Shown in pieces: positions 36,101 to 51,100 of a stretch of 64,000 bases of DNA (the stretch's first letter is position 1; the number at the start of each line of letters is the position of its first letter). The notes below the pieces were generated by a model. That model searched no databases, was not told where the DNA came from, and worked only from the letters and a program-made list of their open reading frames with translations. This stretch comes from Synanceia verrucosa (lineage: Eukaryota > Chordata > Actinopteri > Perciformes > Synanceiidae), in the NCBI GenBank assembly GCA_029721515.1, contig CM056561.1:12593501-12657500 (forward strand). The letters run 5' to 3'. The position numbers were made by a program, and so were the translations under genes.

Positions 36101-39100
36101 AAAAACCTAAAAAAAATGTATAGTTTGATAGTAGAATGGTTCATGTAGCTGAAAATATGCTAAAGCAGTTTAATGTGTTGTATCTAGTTGATTTTTTTTA
36201 AAGTGAAATACCAAATACGTTGTAAAAGTAGCAAAAATGTTAAAATAAAATTGTAATACTTTGAATTAATTTGAAAAGTTGTATATGATCAAACATGTTG
36301 AAAAAGTAGAAATATTTGAAAAAAATTAAGAATATTGAATTAGCTTTTTTTAAAGTTGAATAACACCAAAGTTGTTGAAAAAGTAAATAGTAGCCTTTAA
36401 AAAAGGTGTAAATTTGAGAGGATTTGAAGATTTTCTTCATTGAGTTGCACTGTAAAAAATACATGAATAAAGCTGAATGTTTTAAAAAAAAAAAAATTAT
36501 AAATAGTTGAAATGAGAAAAGATACAGCTGAACAGTTTGGTTTCTGTTGAAGTTGTTGAATTAAGAGAAGTATAACAATAGTGGGAATGCTGAACAGAAT
36601 TCTCACAATAAGGCTGTACTCACATCTTGATTGCTCATGTCCCAATAGGGTCTTTCGCCATATGACATAACCTCCCACATGACTATGCCATAGCTCCAGC
36701 AATCACTGGAGGTGGTGAACTTCCTGTATTGAATGGCCTCTGGAGCTGTCCACCGGATGGGAATCTTCCCTCCCTGGAAAAAAGTGTAAGGTCAGCACAG
36801 CTAAGTCCCAAAAATCATTTGATCATTTCTTTTTAGTTACTCTTTAGGACCCTGGGGAGTGACAGTTCGCCTTATGATGTGATCATGGTAGTCGGAAATT
36901 GGAGCTTGCATCAATGTAACCTTCAAAGTTCAAAGTTGAGTGCTCCCAGCGCATCCAGCCTTACAGATGTAAAACAAAGCTACTGTAGCTACTGTTTACA
37001 TCAGTAGCAGATAGCATGAATTCTGTGTCAGGTTGATTCATCCAACTTTCTGAGTTGGAGATCAGACTTCATGAAGGTTGTTATTTAAATTCTGACTTGA
37101 AGTTGGAAATTCCAACATTCATGTACAATTGAACGCACCATGAGTTGAATCACACAAACGCCGGGTTCCCAGTGCTGCTGCAATGATATTAATGCTGTGT
37201 TTTACCAGTGATGCTTGTAGATTTATGCTGGGAAAGTGTGGGATCAGTGTTTTTGTACAGTCTATGGTGTCTCTATGAATCTGAGGGGGTACATGTCTCT
37301 ACTGCCATCTGCGAGCATGAATGAAAACAATTCATCAATCCGGAACTCATTTACCAAGTAACAGAATAATGCACCATTTTGTAACAGTTAGTAACAGTGT
37401 TACTCGAGACTAATAACACCGTTACTGCCCAACACTGCTCTTTAGGGCCTTCTAATGGTAGCCTCGATAAGACACAGCTGCTATAATCTATGATGGAGAC
37501 TCACCAGAGCACTGGTATAGGTGGGGTCTGAAGTATCATCTTCAAGGAAGCGTGACAGGCCAAAGTCAGACACTTTGCACACCAGGTTGCTGTTGACCAG
37601 GATGTTCCTAGCTGCCAGGTCTCGATGGACGTAGTTCATGTCACACAGATACTTCATTCCTGCTGCTATGCCACGTAGCATTCCCACCAGCTGGATCACT
37701 GTGAACTGCCCATCATTTTGCTGAAAAAAAAATGTTAGTCTTTTGTGATGAACAATACAAATGACTCAGCACTCACTGTGCTGAAAGACAGGACTGTATT
37801 TCAATTCCTACAAATTCACCACAAATCCCCCACGTATGTCTTTGCTGGCTTGCGAAAGATCTCATAATCAATTTCTAATTCAGTTTACCAATTTACCTTT
37901 AAATTTCAGTTTCTCCAAAAATTTTTATTTGTTTTCCAAGAACTGTTTTTCCTCCAATGAATCATCCAATCACAAATTGAAAATTTCCATGAAATTTGCT
38001 GTGATTATTTATAAGATGACATTTCCTTAATACTTAGAATGTCAAAATTGTCTCAAATATTTACTTAATATAATTAGTGCCTGGTGACGGCTACAGGATG
38101 GATCTCTTATAGGGTCCAGGCTCAGCAAACTGTTTTGTATCCTGTGGAAGCATAATTATGTTGTAATTCTCACTGATTAGACAGTCAGAACAGAAAAACC
38201 TATCTATCAGGGTTCCCTTTACCAACATTTCTTTAGCAAAAGCATACAGCTGTAACAAATGTCATTTCAATCTGTGAATGTAACTTGAACCTACCTGTTG
38301 ATCAGATGCTTGCACACAAGATGCTTTTCAGCCTTAATTAAGGATATGATAATGGAGAAGTTTTATCTGTTGTTGAAGATGGCTGAAAGTGTTTTAAAGA
38401 TACTGCCTGACTGTGTTATTGGGAAATCAAGCATTGTCACAGAGTGCAGCTTTGTCCTTGGTAATAATGATAATAATGATCCACCCCTGGATCCCAAACA
38501 ACAATGTGTGCCGCCAGATGACAGAGCTCTGCAAGTGTGCCTTAATACATACAATTATATAATGTTTCTTCATTCAGTGGCAGCTGATCATACCCATTAA
38601 ATAAGTAATAATGATAATAATAATAATACCGCGACCCTATGAGGATAAGCGGTAGATAATGGATGAATGGATGGATGGATGGATGGATAATAATAATAAT
38701 AACAATAATAATAATTATTATTATTATTATTATTATTGTTAAAAAATCCTGAAGAAATTTTAATATGTGCCTGCATACATGACACCGGACCTACATGATG
38801 CCGGGCCTGGCCTTCAAGCTGAGTCAGAACTGTCGAACTCATCTGAATAAATCAAAAAACGTAATGAGTGTAGCTTTGATTTTTTTGGACGTCAGGTGGC
38901 AGCAGATGACGAGGGATGCAGCAGTGAAAATTTTGTGTCTCCACTCCACTCAGAAAGCTGTCAGCGGCAGTTTTCCAAAAAGAGGATCCTCTCCTTTTCC
39001 AGTTGTTTTCTCTGGAAATTAACTGAGTATCCTATGGAGAGAATCTTGGGAGGTGGGGTATTAATTAAGGCCATGGAGCAAAAAGTGCAAATTTCACAGA

Positions 39101-42100
39101 CATAAGACACACATTGCTACGACCGGGATGAGATTTCCAACATTTTGCTGTACAAATTATGCCAGTGGAGTGTACGTAGCCTTCACAATCGTGATTTAAA
39201 AATATTTTTTTCTGACTTTTCTAAAACTGCTCCCCACTCTGCCCCCACTCTAGCCCTGAACATTCCATGCAATACACACCCATGTTAAATTCTGATTTTT
39301 GAAGGTTTCCATGATCTGAAAGAAAGTGAAATAATGAATAAACTATACATTTTATGAAAGGATCATGAATTATGAAGATGTTGTCAGGTATTTTTGCTGC
39401 ATTATGCAAGTTAAATGGAGTTTCTGGGTGAAAGTATGGCAGGCACATAATAAACTCCTCGTCTAGAATACAAATATATGCGTTGGCAAACGGCACACAC
39501 TCATTTTAGTGTTTTGGGATGGACTATTTGAATTTTTTTTTAATCATTTTTTCATCATTTATGTATGTTTTTGGACCCACTGCAAGCATGCATGGCAGAC
39601 GAAGCATGCTAAGAATCTTGGGGGCCCCCCCAAAAGGAATAGTAATACGTATGTGCTGCCGCACGGCAGGCATATAATAATAATAATAATAATAAGAAGA
39701 AGAAGAAGAAGAAGAACAAGAACAAGAAGAACGATTGTATAATAACAGTTAGCTCCTGTTTCAAATTTGGTGGCTGAAACTTTGTGTTGATAATTTTAAA
39801 ACATTTGTAACTGTAGTATACAGTATACTTATGTAATATCCTGACATTGTCATCATTTAGTTTGGGTCTTTTACCCTGAGAAAGGAGTCAAGGGATCCGT
39901 TCTCCATGAACTCAGTGATAATCATCACAGGGCTACTCTTGGTCACCACGCCCTCTAGATGGATGATGTTGGGGTGGTCGAACTGGCCCATGATGGATGC
40001 CTCGCTCAGGAATTCCCGTCTCTGACGCTCAGTGTAGCCTGATTTCAGTGCCTTAATAGCTACCAGGATCTCTCTCTTTCCAGGCTGCCGGAGGTTTCCA
40101 CTGCACACCTCCCCGAACTCCCCTGACAGGAAAATGAGAGCCGTCAGTGGAAACTGAATAACGTTTTTAAAAGTCGAACAAATAATGTCTTATTCTTAAA
40201 ATCAGTTACTTTGTCACTGTCAGAGTTTTCTGTGACATAATCATGATAGGAATGATAAACTATCTTGTTAATAACTGTACATGTTGCATGCATATGTAAA
40301 GCATGCCCTACTAAACAGTGAATGCCCTCAGAGCCCTCCGTAAAAGGAAAATAACTTCTCATGCACTATTTTCCTTTACCTGCACCAATAACTTGTTCAA
40401 TCTTAACACAGGAAATCTCAATCTCCTTAGCAAACTCTCTGACTGCTTCATTGGGGTCTTCATATGTGAAGGGATCAATGTAGATCTTCATTCCTGGTGA
40501 CACTTCAACAGAGAGATAGAGGAGACAGCAACAGCTATATACACACAAAACCATATAGCATTTTTTACAAACTATACCAAACCAAAACTTGCCACATCAG
40601 TGTTAACATACTGTGCACTGTAAAAAATGTTACTTACTGTGGCCACTGGTGTAATGTTGGAGTTTGTCAGTGTACTCTGATTCTGTTCTGTCAGAACTTC
40701 TCCTGCTGGGGAGAAAAACACAGAGGCTTGCATGTGAAGAGATCCTTCCACATGGCTTGTGCAACTCCATATATTAATGAAGACCATGTAGTATATGAGT
40801 GAAGTTCTAGAAAGATCTAATAAGTGGACCTTGAGTTGGGACTGGTTTGTCAAAACACACAGACGGTGAAGTTTGACCTGTTGAGAACAATTTGGGTCTG
40901 ATGCACAGTTTTGTTATTGCCTTGCCTGGTATTTTGATGATGTACTTTTATGGTTTTAAATGCACAAACTGCATTTACAATATATTTTCATAGATAAATA
41001 GACAATAGTGAAATGAAATGTCCTGTATTTTTATATAATATTTATGTAAACGCCTATTTTTTCAATACTTTTGTACACAACAATCCTGTATATTCTTTAC
41101 TTTTATTTGTCTTGCAAATAAAATCCTTCCTTCTTTCCTGCCCTTCCTTTTATGAACACAAATACTGTACTTGGTTAATAAAGGTGACTGTGATTGTGTG
41201 TGAGTACTCACTCACATGTGATGAGGGTTACTTGAAGTCATGAACCAACAGAGAATTGTTACCAAACTGTTGAAATGTTATCAAACCTTCAGCTTTTCAG
41301 AGCTTTTTAAGAACTCATTTGGGTTTTATAACAGAATAAGTGTTTTATCTTAGTTAACTGTAGAAAGTTACCCAGCTGATCTAACAGCTAGAGATGGAAA
41401 TGGTCCCCATCAAGTGATACTCTTCTAGTGCATGGTGATCGGTACTTAAAGCTAAGGCTGGTAATCTTTAGAAAATAGCCAGATCACATAATGTTTAAAA
41501 ACAAAAGAAACGAGCCCAGTGTTGTCAACTCTTTTCCAATGAAAGTAGCTCAAATGGTCACTAAATCTAGCGAGAAAGTTGTTGAGTCAACACTGACAGC
41601 TAGTCCCTTCAGGCCTCCCTCCAAAACAACTCCCAAATTTATCATAAGAAATGTAAACAAAAAACATTGCAATTGTTAGTATTCACAGATTGACTCCGGT
41701 GATGGGCAAGTATACGGGCAAATAGGTAGACAGTCTACCCACCTTCATATTTTTTTCTTATTACAGTGCTTCAACTACCACAAATACAGAATTTATTGTA
41801 CTTTTTTATCATAGCATTTGACTTATCGATTGCTGACGGAATGTAAAGAAAATTTCAGCAAATGTTTTTGAAAATTACCAACAATAGCTTTAAATAGAAA
41901 GACATTAGATTTATATTGTTTCATAGCCAAACATTACTGGCTCACCTGCGGCAGACAATTATGAAAACAGTGATGACAATGATGAATACTACTCCCGCAG
42001 CAGCAGATCCGATGATGAGGGGAAGTTTTTCCTGGATACTGGAATTATATTCCTCTATTGGCAAACAACAGAAAACCAGGAAATGTAACTAATTTTCTAA

Positions 42101-45100
42101 TACTATACAGATGTGTCCTTGGGCTACCATATGCAAATCAATATGCATATCTAATTGTCAGTAAATCTGATTAATTCCTACCTTCAGTCATGGTTTGGAA
42201 GTACATTTTGCCACTAAATCGTCCAAATCCAGCAACAGTCCGAGCCCGAACTTGAAAGACATAGATAGTTCCAGACTTCAAACCTCTTATGACTGCAGTG
42301 TTGGTCTGACTCCTCGTTAGAGATGAGTTCCACTCTGCCTGGTTCTAAAACACATGCATCAGAAATTAGAAGTCAGAAAACAATCAAATAAATGCATTTC
42401 ACTATAATTGAGTCTCAAGAACAGTAAGCTTGTCACTGTCAAATCAGGAGTCATGACAGCTATAGGAGAAGGCTTGTCATTTTCTCTTCAACATCAACAT
42501 TGATGTACCTTCTCATAGTACTGCAGTTCATAATCCAGGATCACTCCATTGGGTTGATCAGGCTGGGACCAAGACAGGGTAATGCTGTTTGGGGTTGTAC
42601 TGACCTGGTGGATTATGGACACTGCTGATGGTGCTGAGAAAAAAAACAAGGGAAAGGACAGGCTACTGAAATTATATCTGGAACTGTTGGACTAATGATG
42701 CTCATGATCACTCAATAAAATCATGCCATGTAACGTCTGATTAGCCTCACCAGCCTGATTAGTGGTGATGTTGACAGATGTGTACTGTGGTGAGTATGGA
42801 CTCTGGTCAGATACACCATTAACAGCTTGTATTTCAAAGGTGTACTGAGTGTGAGCCAGAAGGTCGCTGATGTGGACACTGGTGTCGGTCAGTCCCAGCT
42901 GACGTGGAACAAACTGCACATTGTCTCCACAGCGAGTGCAGCCACCCCGTCCACTGCCACAGCTCTTGCATATGATGTTGTAGACAACATCTTCTCGGCC
43001 ACCACCCTCCTGTGGTGGGCTCCACTCCAGCCTCAGAGAGGTCTCATTCACTATGGAGATGACATTTTGTGGAGCTGACGGAACAGCTGGAAGAGAAAGC
43101 GAGAGAAGAAACTTATGAGGTAAAATACTGTGTTTTTGTAATTGTAAAGCAGGCTTGCAACAATTATTCATTATTCATTTGCTCTTACATTCCTTCATTA
43201 CACTGCAGTGATGGTGACTTAGCTACTTCCAGCATTTACACTGTATCCTTAATTATTATCAAATTAGAAAATCTGGAAGGCTGCTGCTCAGAAAAAATAA
43301 TGTTTTAGTATGATGTATTTAAGTCCTTGTGCTTTAACAAAACTTTTTATTTGAATCTGCAAAACTTTCTAAGACCATGTATATTAAGTGACCTGACCAA
43401 AGAGGAAGAATCAAATTGTCAAGAGTCTGAGCGAGAGGGAATCTACAAATGATATAGATATTGCAGCATGACTAGCAAATAATAAAAACATATGTCCAAA
43501 ATCTTAAAGGATGGGAGAAAACCCAGAGTAAAAAAGGCTTGTTGAATATTATCAAGCCTTGAACTGTCAAGAATCAAAGGAGAGATTGCTAAAAACAATC
43601 AGCTACCAGTAAGGCCATTTTTGTACCCAGGTCTACTTGATGTAGGATGTTAAGATGGGTGGCAAAGGTACAAAAGGCAAAGACAAGACCTTCACTGAAG
43701 AAAAAAAAACATTTAAAATGACTGGCTACACAATACATGAAAGCCACCTTCTCCAAATATATTCACTAGGCGCGTGACGATACACTCATCTCACAAGACA
43801 AGACGATAGCCTACACAATACTGGATTCACGAGAATGTGACGGGACGATATTTTCACATTACATTACTACATTACGTTGTAGTAGGCTATCAGCGGTATG
43901 AGGTGAAATGTATCTGAGCTAAATTTGATGCCTCACCAACATTGCAGAAATGCATCATTTGCATTCTTCAGATTGATCCCGAAGTTCGAATCTACCGATA
44001 TCTTTTTAACTTTACTGGAGAGTTTTCCTCCTGGCATCTCTCCTGCAGCGTGCAAGAGCACAAACACCGCCCCTGCAGTGTTCACCTCAGTGCAGATTGC
44101 TGCACCTATGCATGGCATGACCACATACGCAATGAATGGGTTTGTCTCGGTGCACCTGCGCCTTGCACATTCAGTGTAAAACCAGTTTAACTTTACTGAA
44201 GTGCTGCAATTGCAGATTTCTTCTCCTTCTTCTTCTCAGTATCTTTTACTGTCACCCACAGGTCACTAATCTTAGCTTGGATAGCTCAGAGTCTGTTTAT
44301 TTTCTGCCCAGTTGTCGCGAGACATCTTTTCATTAAACGAGAAATATCATGACAATTTATTGCTGCCACTTTTTATAAATAAAAATCGATCAGTAACACG
44401 TTATTACTTGTTATGTTTATTGTTAGAACTATATATTTTCATGTTATAACGTGATAATATTTATTGTAAGAATGTGAAACGTTTCACGTTATAACATGAT
44501 GGTTTGTTATAGGCCTATTGTAAAAACATGATAATTTATATTGTAAAAACATGATAATTATATTGTAAAAACATGATAATTATATTGTAAAAACGTAATG
44601 CTTTATGTTATAAAAACATGATGACAAAAGCCTCACTGTGCTTTAGGTCACAACCCTGTCTGGATGCAGCTGAGATGGTGAGGCTGCCATATCCTTCGAA
44701 CTGATCAATAAGAAATGATCCTACTTCCAGAGGGTCAGACCGATTCTTCCTTCTGTACAGTCCCATGCAGTTTAGCATCAGTAGCATGCGCATACTTATC
44801 ACAATGTCGTGCTCAGTAACAAGAGAATCTTGCCATGTCTCATTCCAAGCATGAAGTACAACTTAATTAAGTCACTTAAATGAGCCATTTCTTTCCACTT
44901 ATCCGTTCCACTGCACGCTGTTTCCTCGCTTTCTCATCACATTACCTGAGTTTTTCACGTTTTCATAATAAATTTATCACTTTTTTACAATAAACTTATC
45001 ACGTTCTCACACTATAACAAACTATATAACTAACATTATAACGTGAAATGTTTCACATTCTTACAATAAATATTACCATGTAATAACGTGAAAATATAAT

Positions 45101-48100
45101 GTTCTAACAATCAACATAACAAGTAATAATGTGTTACTGATATTTATATAGAGTGGCAGCAATATGCTCCCGTACCATGAGATCTCATCACACCCCTAAT
45201 ATTCACCCATGAGTGTTAGGCAACCCTTGATGGACCAGATGAGTGAGCATCTAGTTGGATTAAACGTGGCCATGCCGTTCAAACTCAACTGTGACGTCAA
45301 TAAGGTGGTGATGGCATAATGTCCTGGTCTGCTATTGTTAATGATGAACTTGTTGGTCCTTTCTGGGTTCAGGATGGTGTAAAAGTGAATTCTGTGGACT
45401 ACCACACTTCTATCTGCACAAATTTGAGGCAGACGCTGGTGTTCATGCATAATAATCCATCTCAGAGCTTTAAAGATGATCGCCCCATGAACTGTCCTGT
45501 CTGCTCACCTGATTTCAAACCAACTGAAAACTGGAAAGCCATGCAAGGTGCAGCACAGTGTTAGGAGAGAAGTAATGAGAAACCAAACTAAATCTATTGA
45601 CTAGCAACTTCTAATCATCATTGAAAGGAAAAGAATTTATATTTTAAATTTTAAATTGAAAGACAGTTGTTTTTGTTGAACACAGTTGTAAAAATATCAT
45701 TATTTTCAATCAATAATGTGTTTTAGAAAAGGTACATAGTTTTAATTTTCATAAATTATAAGCCCTTATCACCAACTTGCATAATAATTTGGCACACTCA
45801 TTTCTACAGATTCTGCTTTTTTTTTCAAAATGCAGCCTACAGTACTTTGAAACCCCCATTTTATAACCACACAGTTGAAGAAATATATGCACATCTGCCT
45901 CTGAACAAAATTAAAAATTGTTAATGTTGCTTTTTAAAAAATCACAAAAATGCAACTTGCATAATAATTTGGCATGCAGAGTGATTCCTGAACAGACACA
46001 ATAGCAATGACATTACTAATACAAGTGAAATTTGAGGATAAAGTCAATTTTTTTTTCACAGAATGAGGACTTTGAGACAACTGAGGCGGTTTGGGTGATC
46101 TGATTCAGACGTCACCTGGACGCCTTCTTCTGGAGGCTCTCTGGGCATGTCTAATTAAGTTTCACCCAGGGCAGACCCAGAACACTGCGAAGAGATGATA
46201 TATCCTTTCCAGCATGATAACGCCTCAGGATGCCCCAGGAGGAGCTGGACATGGTTAGGAATAAGGATGTCTGGGATATCTTGCTGCCTGCTACTGTGAC
46301 CTGGATCTGGACAATCATCAGAAAAGCTTTCACTAATCGTCTCAGCCACAACAGAAACACAAAACTACCCCACTGTTGTGTGACACAGGATTTAACATGA
46401 AAATTATATGCATGAACGCTACTGTGAACTGTATGTACACAACAGCAAGCTTTGCCCCTCTTTTTAAAGGGCTAGTATGTAGTATTTTGAGCAGAAATGG
46501 AAGATATTATTCATAATGATTTGTGTATAATCATCTGAATTCAATAATCATTGTGCCCTCCATTTTTGTGTTCTCGTGGAGGCACCTCCATATTATGGGA
46601 TGTCCCAAACAACATAGGGTGGAGGGGGAATGGACCATTGAGTCCTTAAATAGTGAGTCTGCATTGATGCACACTTACAACAGCTTTTGCAGGAAGTGCA
46701 ACCAAAAAACATGGAGGAGGAAATGACATACAAATTCTGCGTGTGTCCACTATCTCCCTCACACCTTTGTCACAATGACACAAAATAAAACAAAAGTTGT
46801 CTTTTTGGAAAGAAAAAACTAGCAAATCTTACTCTATGCTGACGTTTGGTTTGATTTTGCAGCCCTGGCTCCTTAAAAAAAACTGGTGGTAAAATTCATC
46901 TGGCCTGATTTGTTTGATTGGAAATGTGAAATGGTACAGGGGTTGAAAGACTTGTGTAATCACTTAAAATGGTTTGAGGTATAATGTTGCTGCTCGTGCA
47001 CAAGAGGCATCTTTCTGTTGCCAGGGCAACGAGCGCTTCCATTTCCGGTGGTGTGAAGAGGGCTTCCCATACCTGCTCATCTTATTTATACCCCACACTT
47101 GTGAAACTGTGATTATGTGAGCCTCAGCGTGCAAACCTGTGGTACTACCAGATACCTTCTGACTATTGCAAAAATCAAGGCAAGCAGCGTTACCACATTT
47201 TTCACTTGGCGAAACAGAGACAATACAGTGCAATATGGTTGTAATCCAGATGAAGAGAAACAAAACTGTACAGAAAGGTGTAGAAATGCAAGTGGGCTAG
47301 TAGAGGGTGTTGGGTCACAGGCCTTGTTGATAAGGCCAGCTGTAGTAGGGAAGAACTTCAGAGATGAAAAGGTGCTGTACACAGCACCTAGCAGGTACAC
47401 ACAATTATGCTGCTATACCTGTACAGGGCATCTGTGAAGGATCGGAGTCACTGCGGTAGTAGTTGTTGCGACAGACACAGTTAGTTGCTCCCTCGCTGGT
47501 GGTTCGGCTGTTAATGGGGCACTGCAGACATTTGTGGTCTCCCTGAGCAGCCTTGAAGAAGCCTGATAAGCAAGCTATATGGAAGAAAGCAGTGGAGGAG
47601 GTACAGGGTGCACAGAAAAAAAGAGGAAGAAAATAGAAATGGGTACATCAGCTTAGGAACAAAAAGGTACATTATGTTGGCTATCAATTGCTTTAGTATC
47701 TGTATTGGTGGTGATATTCAAAAACACTACGTTAGAGATTTTTCATCTCTACATTTTCCCCAAAGAGCATATGATAGCCCAGACTGCATCTCATGAAGGT
47801 CATCTCGTCAAAGTGACATGATGCTACTAGTACAGATGCTGTCAGTTCTAGTGTCATGTCAAAGCATGTGGAATTGAGGATGTTACCTGGGAACACAAAA
47901 GACAAGAAAGAATGTTGCTGTATCTCTGAACATATGATGGTGGATGATACTTTACTGTTCATATATAGTGTTCACCACTGTCACTTTAAAATGTGATAAG
48001 AAATATGGTCCAACAATTATTTAACTCGACCACGGTATTAAAAAAGAATCACAAACCTAAAAAGAGAGAATGTTTTTTATTGGTTACTGCACTGGATTAT

Positions 48101-51100
48101 ATTGCATTCATACCAACTGGCTGATCTAAATTTCCCGTAGGTGTGAATGTGACAGTGAATGGTTGTTCGTCTTTCTGTGTTGTCTGTCTATATGTGCTAG
48201 GGTGACCAGATGACAACAAGCCACATGTGGGACAGACAGGATGTTTGTGTGGGACATGCTACAGTGATGCTGGGGGTAGTTTAGACTTTGATATGTCCAT
48301 CTAACCCTAAAAAATAAACACTCCAACTGGAAGCATTCTTCCTGTTTGCTAATCCTTCCTTGGTTTAAGATAAGATAGTATTTAAAAACTTAAATTCTTT
48401 TACAACAGTTGCAATACATAGCAGGAAAAAGTAAAGAGATTTAAGCTTGTTTTAAAAGATACACAGTGCAGAACAATACAAAAAATGCAGTGTTAATACA
48501 AAAAAATCTAAACAATACAACATATACAAAATCTACAAGAGATATGTAAACTTAAGTATGTGCACATAAGTGAGAGAGAGAGAGAGAGTCTCAGGTGGAT
48601 GAGTTGCAGATTCAAGATTCAAGATTCTTTATTGTCGCATAATGAAATTTTGTAGAGTCTCTCAGCTTTAGGACACATAAATAAGGAATAAAAATAAAAA
48701 ATATGAAGGACATAAATATAAAAATATAAAATACAAAATATAAAATATAAAAAAATAAAACACCCGTATTTGCAGAGAAGTGATATATACACTAGAAATG
48801 CAATTTAAAATAGGAATAAAGTATTTACAGCAAAAATGGAGTACTTGCAAAAGAAATCTTTATGTATTAGCAGCATACATGTGATTTGCAGTAGATTTGC
48901 AGTAGAAATCTATTTACAGTGGAATGTGATATAGCACCCATAGTTTAATGTTTTCAACAGAAATGTAAACTTGCAGAATGTGGAGAAGGAGTAGATAAAG
49001 TGCGTCTTCGTGCAAGAACTGTTGGGCTATTGATTGCCAGGAGGAGTGGGTGTGAGAGGAGGTGTGGGGGGATGTGAAGTATCAGTGTCAAACTACAGGG
49101 GGGCTACTGCTTTCACAGCTCTGGGGAAGAAGCTGTATTTCAGTCTTTTTGTCCTTGTTTTGATGGGATTGGTTGCAATGCGTTTGGCCATCCTCTGGAC
49201 TCGGGCAGTATAGACTGAGTCCAGATGTGGTAGACAGCAGCCCACGATCCCCTGTGCTGTCCCCACCACCCGGGTTAAGTTTTTCTTGTCCTGTGCTGTG
49301 CAGCTGCCATACCACACTGTCATACTGAGACACAGGATATTCTCTATAGTGGCTCTGTAAAAGTTTGCAAGCAGCTGAGGAGAGAGTCCAGTTCGCTTCA
49401 GCTTCCTGAGAAAGAAGAGCTGTTGTTGGGCCTTCTTCACCAGGTGTGAAGTGTTCACAGTCCAGGAGAGGTCAGAGGAAATGTGAATGCCCAAGAACTT
49501 GATGTTGTCCACACACTCCACTGTCTCCCCATGTATGCAGAGAGGAGCGTGTTCAGTCCTCCTGGACCTCCTGTAGTCCACTATGACCTCCCTTATCTTG
49601 TTGATGTTCAGGGCCAGATTGTTCCTGGAACACCGTTGTGTGAGGCTCTGGACCTCTTCTCTATAGCGGGTCTCATCACTGTTGGATATAAGACCCACCA
49701 CGGTGGTGTCGTCTGCAAACTTCACAACCATGTTTCTGGGGTGGATGGCAGCGCAGTTCTGGGTGAAGAGTGTGAAGAAGGCAGGGCTGAGCACACAACC
49801 CTGCGGCGTTCCAGTGTTGAGGATCAGTGGGGCAGATGTGGACTTCCCAGTCCTCACCACCTGGGGCCTGTAGGTGAGGAAATCACTGATCCAGGAGCAG
49901 AGTGATGTTGATAAGCCCAGGTTGTGGAGCTTCAGGGCCAGCATGTCCGGGAGAACGGTGTTGAAAGCAGAGCTGAAGTCCACAAACAACATCCTGACGT
50001 AGGTGTTGGGATGCTGCAGGTGAGTCAGGGCGGTGTGAAGTGCAAGTGAGACAGGATCCTCCATAGAACGGTTCTCCCTGTAGGCAAACTGTAGGCTGTC
50101 TAGGCTGTCCTTGATGTGCTTCAGGAGGATCCGCTCAAAGCACTTCATGATGACAGGGGTGAGAGCGACAGGACGGTAATCATTGAGGCATGTGATGGTT
50201 GATTTTTTTGGGCACAGGCACAATGATGGAGGACTTCAGGCAGACACAGGGACCATGGATAGTTGCAGGGACAGGTTGAAAATGTCCAGAAAGACTTCTG
50301 CCAGTTGGTCTGCACATGCTTTCAGGGTCCGACCTGACACCTTATCTGGACCTGCAGCCTTGTTGGTGTTGATCCTCCTCAGGGTGGAGGTCACCTGGTG
50401 CAGCTGCAGGGTGAGAGGCTGGTGCTGCACCTCTGGCTGAGGGAGATGTACAGTCCTTCTGTTGCTTGGAGAGTTGAAGCATGCGAAGAAACTGTTTAAG
50501 GTGTCAGGTAGCGTGGGGTTATGGCTGACCTGCTGGTCACTGCACTTGTAGTCAGCGATGGTCCTGATGCCTTTCCACATGTTGCAGGTGTTGTTGGTGT
50601 TGAAGTGCTCCTCAACGCGGTGCTTGTGCTTGTTTCGCCAGCTGGATGCCCTTTTTCAGTTCTTTTCGGGCTCTGCTATAAGCCAGTTTGTCTCATGCTC
50701 TGTAGGCTACATCCCAGGCTTTAAGCAGGGGCCACACTGTGCCGTCCATCCATAGCTTCTGGTTAGGAAAAAACATGATTGTCTTTGTGGGTGACATGTA
50801 AGCAGATGACATGTATGCCTCAAGATCAGAGTCCTTTTTGAACACTTCCCAGTCTGTGTGCTCAAAACAATCATGTAGGGCTGAGGAAGCCTCCTCAGTC
50901 CAAACCTGGATGGTTCTGGTGGTGGGTTTGGTTCTGCAGATCAGAGGTCTGAAGGCGGGGATGAGTTCCACAGAGATATGGTCTGACATACCCAGATGAG
51001 GAGCTGCTGCAGCCTTGTATGCTCCTGGTATGTTGCAGTCCACCTGGTATATTACAGTCTCTGGTGGGAAAGTTGATGAATTTGTGGAATTTGGGGTGGA

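Larger units (their letters stand above)
36774..40637 (-). other. ephb2: ephb2 introns 9-12 region, non-coding content
   Basis: Between exons 9 and 13 the non-coding sequence includes a SINE 3' end flanked by TAA microsatellites (38590-38745), a TAA/GAA microsatellite (39674-39733) and otherwise AT-rich DNA. No further Eph exon is missing, because the exon phases match across every junction. Confidence 0.7.
43087..47418 (-). other. ephb2: ephb2 intron 4
   Basis: 4.3 kb intron holding a hAT-like element with perfect 8-bp target duplications (43767-45198), a Tc1/mariner-type relic (about 45310-46000) and a LINE 3' fragment (46060-46370). In 46400-47400 I see nothing beyond AT-rich sequence and short open frames. 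Confidence 0.75.

Noticed and set aside
44520..44600. Short repeats with similar spacing, CRISPR-like at first glance
   Set aside because: A simple tandem array of about 21-24 bp without unique spacers, inside a hAT-like element in a fish genome.
49483..49905. 140-codon plus-strand frame
   Set aside because: It is the antisense shadow of the L2-like RT frame on the minus strand.
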